Shown here: positions 57,468-64,000 of the stretch, piece after piece
Layout: each line of letters starts with the position of its first letter
Numbering within the stretch: position 1 is the first letter of the stretch
Origin: Prochlorococcus sp. AG-402-A21
GTDB lineage: Bacteria; Cyanobacteriota; Cyanobacteriia; PCC-6307; Cyanobiaceae
Direction: 5' to 3'
Length of the DNA: 64,000 nt
Assembly: GCA_003279655.1 (NCBI GenBank)
Contig: QCHI01000001.1
Location: 1-64,000 of the forward strand
The notes under the pieces: generated by a model
Database searches by the model: none
What the model was told of the DNA's origin: nothing
What the model saw: the letters and a program-made list of their open reading frames with translations, nothing else
Program-made: the position numbers and the translations under genes

Positions 57468-57614
57468 TTAAACAAAACCGGGGATGATTTGTCCTGTTGT
57501 TGCATATGCACCAACTAAAGCAATACAACCAAATAATGCTGCATAGCCGTTAAGCCTTTCTGCGGTTACCTTCTCAGGGTCAATGTTTCTTGTATTGTTG
57601 TTTTGAGTAGACAT
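57468..57614 (-). CDS. hli: High-light-inducible protein (48 aa)
   Basis: Read by eye: MSTQNNNTRNIDPEKVTAERLNGYAALFGCIALVGAYATTGQIIPGFV; TTGQIIPG signature. Confidence 0.92.
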   Translation of the reverse strand: MSTQNNNTRNIDPEKVTAERLNGYAALFGCIALVGAYATTGQIIPGFV

Positions 57615-57733
57615 TACACAACTCCAGGAACAAGTTGACCGGTTGTCAGGTAAATACCTGTTAGAAGTACGAAAGCCATCATTGCTGGCCTGCCGATACT
57701 TCTTTCCAAAATTGTCTTGTTAGAAGGTTTCAT
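57614..57733 (-). CDS. hli: High-light-inducible protein (39 aa)
   Basis: Read by eye: MKPSNKTILERSIGRPAMMAFVLLTGIYLTTGQLVPGVV; overlaps the next hli as TAATG. Confidence 0.92.
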   Translation of the reverse strand: MKPSNKTILERSIGRPAMMAFVLLTGIYLTTGQLVPGVV

Positions 57734-57742
57734 AATAAGAAC

Positions 57743-57850
57743 TTAAAAGATGCCAGGGATTATTTGTCCTGTTGTTGCATATGCACCAAAGGCTGCAACG
57801 AAGCCGAGCATTGCGGCCCAACCGTTAAATTTTTCTGCTTCAGGAGTCAT
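57743..57850 (-). CDS. hli: High-light-inducible protein (35 aa)
   Basis: Read by eye: MTPEAEKFNGWAAMLGFVAAFGAYATTGQIIPGIF. Confidence 0.92.
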   Translation of the reverse strand: MTPEAEKFNGWAAMLGFVAAFGAYATTGQIIPGIF

Positions 57851-58044
57851 TTGAGGATGTGTTGTTTTATGTGAATTAATGTAACGGATCTTTGCCTGCG
57901 GCTGATGGTGGGCAACCGAACATACTAGTAAAGATGATCAAATACATTAGAAAAATCTATATAAAAAACGAAGTTTGAATCCATATTTTTTCTTTGAAAC
58001 ATTTGTTGGATTCTTATAATTAAAAGAATTAAATAATAAACAAT

Positions 58045-58305
58045 TTGTACGATCCCTCGATTGGACAAGAATCACTCACTACAGTTGATGTCGTTGGCGT
58101 ACTTGTCGGACATGTCCTTTTTGGCGTTGCCGCCACACTTTTAATTGATTGGAGCTGGATTCCCTTAAGTCCTCAACAAAGAGAGAGTGGTCGCTCATTA
58201 AAAGACATCAAAAAAAGCTGGGGTTGGGATGAAAATACTGATAACAATGAGGAGTCTCCAGGCCCAGAAAATAGAAAATCCTCATTCGAAGAGAATAACG
58301 AATAA
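58045..58305 (+). CDS. Small membrane protein, hypothetical (TTG start)
   Basis: 86-aa ORF with one TM helix and acidic C-terminus. Confidence 0.6.
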   Translation: MYDPSIGQESLTTVDVVGVLVGHVLFGVAATLLIDWSWIPLSPQQRESGRSLKDIKKSWGWDENTDNNEESPGPENRKSSFEENNE

Positions 58306-58411
58306 ACTTTTAATTGCCTATAAGGTCAAATGATTTGCAATGATGTGTATAAAATAATCTGACAATTTTCGAAAGATATATTAAAAATATATCGCAAGAG
58401 TTTTTCAACTA

Positions 58412-58561
58412 ATGGGATTCTTTTGCGTAATAACCATCTCTTGCGTGATCTTGGCTATCAAAAATAATAACCTTGAAAAAATGCAATTAAACATTATTTC
58501 CTGGAAAGTAATTTATCTGTGTTTATTGCTCATAGCAATCGCCATAGATAACTATAAATAA
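58412..58561 (+). CDS. Possible 49-aa two-TM protein
   Basis: Read by eye: MGFFCVITISCVILAIKNNNLEKMQLNIISWKVIYLCLLLIAIAIDNYK. Confidence 0.4.
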   Translation: MGFFCVITISCVILAIKNNNLEKMQLNIISWKVIYLCLLLIAIAIDNYK

Positions 58562-58607
58562 TTCTGTTTAGACAATATATTTTTAATTAGTTTATTAATA
58601 TCTTTAA

Positions 58608-59312
58608 TTGACTAAAGTAAGTGATAAAAAGAGTTCTATGCTAACCAAGGAAATGAAAGGTGCAGATTGTACGCATTTATTTAAGTCTGCCTATGAAAAT
58701 CGCTACACATGGGGATCAGATTTTTCAGGTTACGAAGGTAGATGTTCTTGGACAGATGGCGAAAGAGAAATCAAAGGAAGCTTTTGCTTAGGACAAGATT
58801 TAAAAGCCACAGTTAAAGAAATAGATGACGAAGAAATACACAAAGCCATTTCTTCTCAACTTTGGGAAGTTGCTATTCATCGAGTCAGAAGATCATTTGA
58901 ACAAACTCATGGTAAAAACACCTTTACTTTGGGAGATTCAAATGAAATCGGCTCAGAAGTTATAGTTGGAGGAAAAAATGAAGGTGACAAATATAGGGTC
59001 AAAGACGATGTTGTTACCATGGTTTATAGGCATATTCATGGGAATCTAATAATCATCCTCACTAAAGATGTGACTCATACTGGTAATGGCTACTTAAGCA
59101 AAAGTTATTCCAGCCAATATCTTGATCCAATTTCAAAAAAGGATTTAAAAGGAAAAAGCCTTTACAAAGATACTTTTATACCTTTATTCAAAGGTGGGCC
59201 TTGGGTTTTGTCTTCTAGATCGATACATCAAGAATCCTCAGAAGGTTCAATAATAAATAAACAAGTATTTTCTTTTTCGGAGTTAAAAAGTCTTGTTTCT
59301 AAGCAAAATTAG
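58608..59312 (+). CDS. DUF3386 family protein
   Basis: LFKSAYENRYTW...QLWEVAIHRVRRSFEQTHGKNTFTLGD...VYRHIHGNLIII. Confidence 0.82.
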   Translation: MTKVSDKKSSMLTKEMKGADCTHLFKSAYENRYTWGSDFSGYEGRCSWTDGEREIKGSFCLGQDLKATVKEIDDEEIHKAISSQLWEVAIHRVRRSFEQTHGKNTFTLGDSNEIGSEVIVGGKNEGDKYRVKDDVVTMVYRHIHGNLIIILTKDVTHTGNGYLSKSYSSQYLDPISKKDLKGKSLYKDTFIPLFKGGPWVLSSRSIHQESSEGSIINKQVFSFSELKSLVSKQN

Positions 59313-59431
59313 GCTACTAAATCTGAGCGAGAATCATAATATTTATAAGAATATCTGCCTAGGTGAGAGCCGGGATTTATAAATTAACTATTTTCGATTA
59401 TAAATGAATCGTAAGAACAGGGGGGTTACAA

Positions 59432-59926
59432 ATGCTTCTTCGTTTTGTCCCTATTAATGTTTTTCGTGAAACACCACAAGTATCATTCTTTGACGCAGGC
59501 GTAAGTGGATCAAATGGCGCCGATGTTGTCATCTATCGCAAAAATGCCATATCTCCTCCTGATGATGGAAATTTTGAGCAATATTACATTCACCATCATC
59601 AAATTGATCACAATTTAGTGATTGATGGTAGTTAAAAATTCACTCTTATCAACCCCAAATGGGATGAGCCGCACCATGTGATTTTTTTAAATAGAGCAAT
59701 GGGTGCACTGCAAATACGAATTGGAACCCATCACCGATCAGAATCAGGACAAGAAGGTAGTATTGTGTTGAATCAATCAACTAGAGATCATGCATTTGAT
59801 CAAATAAAAGAATTCTCACCTATTAGCTTAAGATCAAACAAACAATTAAGAGAGGCTAGACAGGCTCATCCCGTTTACTGGATTTGGGAAAAAGAGAAAA
59901 TACTCTCGAGCAATATACTCAACTAA
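59432..59926 (+). pseudogene. Cupin-like protein gene interrupted by one in-frame TAA
   Basis: ORFs 59432-59635 and 59678-59926 are in the same frame; translating through TAA (59633-59635) gives continuous IHHHQIDHNLVIDGS*KFTLINPKWDEPHHVIFLNRAMGALQIRIGTHHR. Confidence 0.65.
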
Positions 59927-60087
59927 AATTAGACATGCCAGTACAAAATCACAACTTCTTATAGACGTAAAAATAATAAATAATTTATAAATCTATTATT
60001 CATTAATTTAAAAAAACCTATTATAAAATCAGTCAAAGAGAATGTGGTCGACAGTTGCTCACATAAACAATCAAGCGAAGCAACTAA

Positions 60088-60310
60088 TCATCTTATCAGC
60101 AGTTTTTTATTAAATCTCCTTTTAGAACAACCAGGGATAATTTTTCCTGTTGTGACTTTTGTACGTAAAAGGCTGATCATTGCCCAATGTCCATTATTTT
60201 TCAGCGTCCTTTGGATAGCTTGTATAGTTATCTACTAATTGTGAAGGAGTTTCACGAGCAAATATATTTTGCTTACCGTATTCAGTAATCACCTGAGAAG
60301 AGAATGACAT
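60088..60310 (-). pseudogene. Frameshifted hli gene
   Basis: Minus strand: MSFSSQVITEYGKQNIFARETPSQLVDNYTSYPKDAEK* then, in a shifted frame, NNGHWAMISLLRTKVTTGKIIPG. Confidence 0.75.
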
Positions 60311-60822
60311 GCGCTGATTGTCGTGTGACGCTATAGCAAATGCTTCAATTAAGGAATATAAAGATTCGGTCGAACTCGTCTCGCACACTTTCGGAATGGA
60401 GAAAGGAATAAAGTTTTGCACCAACGCCAATACCTGTCTTGTAATCAAAGACTTAAGAAAATTCGAGCCAGCAATTATCGTAATCGTCCGCAAGACTATG
60501 GCTCAGTGAGAAACTGAAGTATCGCACTAGAGAGAACATCCAAGCTAATGGTTAGATGTCATGAACCTTCTAAAATTGAGAATTGATAACTATCCCGAGT
60601 TAAATAAACCATCCCACCCCCATCATTATCATCAAAGCTGGAAATCCAAATTCTAATCCCCATCAATGCAATAAATCCTGAGAGTTACCACAATTAATTG
60701 AGCATTCATTATTTTTATCTAAAGCTCAATGTTAAAAGTATCTCTAACCACGAAAAGATAGTAATTCACGCAAAGATATCCAAAGAGAACGTGATCAATG
60801 CTTCTAAAAAAGAATAAGGTTA

Positions 60823-60924
60823 TTACTTGGCTGTTTTTTTAAGTGTTTTTGAAGTTCTATTATTCGTTTTAGCCAGATCAGCCTTGCTTGGATTAGGAAT
60901 ACTGAACTGAGTTAGTAATTTCAT
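60823..60924 (-). CDS. Possible 33-aa basic peptide
   Basis: Read by eye: MKLLTQFSIPNPSKADLAKTNNRTSKTLKKTAK. Confidence 0.25.
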   Translation of the reverse strand: MKLLTQFSIPNPSKADLAKTNNRTSKTLKKTAK

Positions 60925-61117
60925 GAAAACTATGAGAAATTAAAAAATATTCAAAACTTATAAACAACTAATCATTATCAACGTGAAACTCTTTCAATGA
61001 GTCTCCATAGTAACTCATAGCCAATTGAAGCAAAACCCAGTTCACAGCTTTAGTCATTGTGATCTCGAAATGAATTCAACTTAAACATGGCTTATGTTTC
61101 AAAGCTTTGCCATGAGT

Positions 61118-61165
61118 AATTATTATTTTTAAAGGATTTAACAAAATCCTTTAAAAATAATAATT
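61118..61165. repeat. Perfect 22-bp inverted repeat with 4-nt loop
   Basis: AATTATTATTTTTAAAGGATTT (61118-61139) / AACA / AAATCCTTTAAAAATAATAATT (61144-61165). Confidence 0.95.
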
Positions 61166-61276
61166 CAATTCAGCAATCAATCTTGGCTCTAAGGCCAAGT
61201 AACGATAAGTAATTATTCATAGCATTTGTGCATTTTAAATATAAAATTTGCTGATAAAGAAATAGTAAGGGATTGA

Positions 61277-61471
61277 ATGTTTTTCCTATCAAATCCTCAG
61301 GTGTGGAACTTACCTGGCACTTGGTCTGAGCAACCTATTGATGGTCCTTACTTAGGTATGACCTCAAGTCAATTAAGTTGGGTGGCTGCATCGATTTTGG
61401 TGACTTTATTAATAGTTTTCAGTGTTTACATCCTTGAGACGAACAGCTCAAAACGTAATAGAAGTTCTTAG
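61277..61471 (+). CDS. Small single-TM hypothetical protein
   Basis: 64-aa ORF, ATG start, one TM helix. Confidence 0.55.
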   Translation: MFFLSNPQVWNLPGTWSEQPIDGPYLGMTSSQLSWVAASILVTLLIVFSVYILETNSSKRNRSS

Positions 61472-61517
61472 AATAGATAAAATGACAGGAATCAACTTAT
61501 TGGGTAAGTAATATTTC

Positions 61518-61841
61518 ATGACATATTTTATTTTATATTTTTTTGGCATAGTCTCAATTTTGTGGGTTTATCGTGTTGGATGGACTGAAGCTCTAAAGAC
61601 CATTCTCAGTGTTTTAATTCCTTCTCTCTTAATTATTCTTTTTAATATAAAAGCAGGGCGACTTATATTCAAAAACCCTACGATTGGGATAATAAGTGTT
61701 CTTCCCACAGCCATTTTCATTTATCGAGGATCAAAACCTCTCGTATCTGGAATTCATAATTGGATAGATAGGAAAACAAACGAGTTTGTTGATTCAAAAG
61801 AAGTTGTGGATGCGGAAGTAGTGTCTAAAGAGGAAGCATAA
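61518..61841 (+). CDS. Hypothetical membrane protein
   Basis: 107-aa ORF with two to three TM segments. Confidence 0.6.
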   Translation: MTYFILYFFGIVSILWVYRVGWTEALKTILSVLIPSLLIILFNIKAGRLIFKNPTIGIISVLPTAIFIYRGSKPLVSGIHNWIDRKTNEFVDSKEVVDAEVVSKEEA

Positions 61842-62047
61842 ATTTCCATTTAAACAAAGCAGTCATACAAATAAATTTCAAGGCTCGAAAACTCTCAAAC
61901 CATTTATATCGAACTCTTTTACCATTAAGAAAAATTGATTAGATTTTGAATTTCGAAACAATTTAGGAGTTTCTTTATGCTTTTATTAGTTATATTTGTT
62001 GATCGCGTTGGATAAATGGCAATAATAAAGTTATTAATACTTCAACC

Positions 62048-62200
62048 ATGACAGAGAACGAGCCAAAGTGGGATTACACCACAAAAGAAGGAAATTTTGC
62101 TGCAGGAGCTGCTGTTGTTGGAGGGAATTTACTAGTTCTTATTATTTACATTCTCTATAGAACTGTACCCTCTGTTCACCATTTCATTATCGGGAGATAA
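62048..62200 (+). CDS. 50-aa single-TM small protein
   Basis: Read by eye: MTENEPKWDYTTKEGNFAAGAAVVGGNLLVLIIYILYRTVPSVHHFIIGR. Confidence 0.6.
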   Translation: MTENEPKWDYTTKEGNFAAGAAVVGGNLLVLIIYILYRTVPSVHHFIIGR

Positions 62201-62256
62201 CTCAAATTCACCTGGAGAAAGACTTTAATTATTGGCGAACAGAATTCTCAGTGTCT

Positions 62257-62475
62257 TCAGTTAGTTGTTGATTGCGACCAGATGAAAGCCAATAAAAAAG
62301 CCATTCCAATCAAAGGGAGAAGGGTTTTAATCAACCCAACCAGAACCAAAACCCCAACCCCAGCAGAACTATAAATTGCCCATTTCGGGATATTTCTGCC
62401 TGCTCTGCTCCCTTTATTACTTGAAGGGGGAATTACTTCTGGATCAATAGCCATTTCTAACTGAAAGAAAATCAA
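62257..62475 (-). CDS. Small membrane protein, hypothetical
   Basis: Probable start at MAIDPEVIPPSSNKGSRAGRN; one TM region. Confidence 0.55.
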   Translation of the reverse strand: MIFFQLEMAIDPEVIPPSSNKGSRAGRNIPKWAIYSSAGVGVLVLVGLIKTLLPLIGMAFLLAFIWSQSTTN

Positions 62476-62584
62476 TCTTTTAACACAATAAATTCATTCA
62501 AAAGGAAAACAAGCAACTAATGGATGCTGTAATCATGAGAATTTGTTAGTAGCCATATCCGTATATCTAAGTTTACTGAAGAAT

Positions 62585-62770
62585 CTATGTATTTTTGGTT
62601 TCTTCAAATAATCCAAAAAAAGTCCATGCTATTAATGAAATAAGTCCTATCACCAAAGAGATGAAGGCAAAAATAAATTTCCCTAAAAAAAGAAATGCAA
62701 TACCTGTTGTTATGAAAACCAAAGAAAGAATTAAATAAATATTGGGAGGCATTTGTTTTAAAAACTCCAT
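62585..62770 (-). CDS. Small membrane protein, hypothetical
   Basis: 61-aa ORF with two TM helices. Confidence 0.55.
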   Translation of the reverse strand: MEFLKQMPPNIYLILSLVFITTGIAFLFLGKFIFAFISLVIGLISLIAWTFFGLFEETKNT

Positions 62771-62795
62771 TTTTCACCTATTAAAAACGTCTTTA

Positions 62796-62963
62796 TTAAA
62801 AGGGAAACTCAGATTTTATCCATAACGCAGAAATAACTTTCATAAGTAACCACATAACTAAAGCCCCCTCAAGGAAGCCAAACCAATAAAGAGCATAGTT
62901 CGATACCCCCATTTCTTTTTGGGCACGTTCAACAAATGATTTATGCCATTTAATCAAATTCAC
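62796..62963 (-). CDS. Possible 55-aa small protein (GTG start)
   Basis: Read by eye: (V/M)NLIKWHKSFVERAQKEMGVSNYALYWFGFLEGALVMWLLMKVISALWIKSEFPF. Confidence 0.55.
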   Translation of the reverse strand: MNLIKWHKSFVERAQKEMGVSNYALYWFGFLEGALVMWLLMKVISALWIKSEFPF

Positions 62964-63541
62964 AATTTATCTTTGTATACAAAATTATTATAGTTAAGAT
63001 CTCATAATAAAAACCTTTTAGAATAATATAATTTCTTATTTTTTTAGAGGTTTTTCTGAACCACATCTCCAAGGCTAGCCAACTAAAAACAAACATAATC
63101 TTTTTCGTCCTGTATTAATACCTACTAATATGAGTCATTTAAAATTTATAAAAATATCACTCTAATAATTCAGCAAACTTTAATAGACATAAATATTATA
63201 TTACTTTAATAATATAGATATTTTAAGATGCATTAAATTATTAGAGACATGAATTTGTCTTGAATAATTTAATGACCTATAAGCAAGCTTTATCTGAGCC
63301 TTTAAAGCAGAATTACAATATACGTAGATCTTCCATTGAATACATATTGACCATGATAAAGACTCCTCAAACATGCTCAAGCCCTCGTCCTGTGACTTCA
63401 GTCAAACAGCGATCTAAATTGGCAGATCGGACGATCGAGCAGCAAAAAATACATCTCTCCAAAAATATTTAGACCAAAGAATGTCAACGATGATGACTTG
63501 GCCTCAATCTGTGTTCCTAGGTCACAAGAAAAATTACATTC

Positions 63542-64000
63542 TTATTTGGCTGCTTCAGACAACTCACTAAGCTCAATCCATCTATCCTCATGCTCTTGAA
63601 TAGCTTCAATAAGCTCTGCTAGTTGATGACTGATTTCACTAACGTCTACATCAGTATCAGTTATTTTTTTTTCTAAATATATTTTCTGTTTTTCTAACAT
63701 AGGTATTTTGAGATCTAGTTCTTTTAATTCTCTAGCTTCTTTAAAACTCAATTTTCTCCTATTATTTTGAGGATTTGATTTTGCTGCTGATCCAGGTTTG
63801 TTATGTGAATTATTAACTATCTGATCTCGTTCTTTGGTTTCATTATTTCGCTCCTCTAATATTTTTTGTTCCAGAAATCGAGAGTAATTACCTTCATATC
63901 TTCGTAAGTGACCATTTTCAAAATTAAAAATTCGATCAATAGTTCGATCAAGAAAATATCTATCATGCGATACGACTACTACACAACCTTTGAAGTCCTC
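63542..64000 (-). CDS. ABC-F family ATPase (Uup-like), C-terminal part, truncated by window edge
   Basis: Minus frame open to the window end: EDFKGCVVVVSHDRYFLDRTIDRIFNFENGHLRRYEGNYSRFLEQK...RRKLSFKEARELKEL...LSELSEAAK. Confidence 0.92.
   Translation of the reverse strand, partial: EDFKGCVVVVSHDRYFLDRTIDRIFNFENGHLRRYEGNYSRFLEQKILEERNNETKERDQIVNNSHNKPGSAAKSNPQNNRRKLSFKEARELKELDLKIPMLEKQKIYLEKKITDTDVDVSEISHQLAELIEAIQEHEDRWIELSELSEAAK

Noticed and set aside
60044-60238. 64-aa plus-strand ORF
   Set aside because: Antisense to the decayed hli copy at 60088-60310; the recognisable signal is on the minus strand.
60596-60668. Minus-strand short hydrophobic frame ...WGLEFGFPALMIMMGVGWFI*
   Set aside because: Looks like a small membrane segment but has no clear in-frame start and no family I can name.
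63260-63472. 70-aa plus-strand ORF with non-ATG start
   Set aside because: Low-complexity polar composition, no motif or TM segment; could be real but unsupported from sequence alone.

Overview
The window looks like a contiguous, AT-rich stretch of a marine picocyanobacterial chromosome. Gene content (nblS, kaiBC without kaiA, many hli genes, DUF3086/3119/1825 proteins, lipid A genes) suggests a Prochlorococcus-type genome; this is inferred from recognised proteins, with no search run. Most of 1-54 kb is ordinary core genome: ftsQ(partial)-ftsZ, SRP RNA, panB, hemW, a PIN/TRAM protein, clpR-clpP, ilvC, cobD/cbiB, glycosyltransferases, HU, glgX, tRNA-Gly, an MFS transporter, mlaE, plsY, pyrF, tyrS, pepA, msrA, lpxB-lpxA-fabZ-lpxC-bamA, purC, purD, nblS, kaiC-kaiB, rplU-rpmA, truB, rnz, prmA, serA, tRNA-Val, murD. 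The last ~10 kb is an accessory, small-ORF-rich segment. It holds three intact tandem mini-hli genes that the ORF track misses, and I read two further decayed hli copies there. It also has a cupin-like gene interrupted by an in-frame stop and several small membrane-protein ORFs. I saw no transposase, phage module, CRISPR array or obvious new multi-gene system. The most unusual structural signal is a near-perfect 24-bp hairpin inside the PIN/TRAM coding sequence. Next are the hli cluster with decayed members, a 22-bp perfect intergenic hairpin at ~61.1 kb, and a cobD/cbiB reading frame with no ATG/GTG/TTG before its conserved N-terminus.
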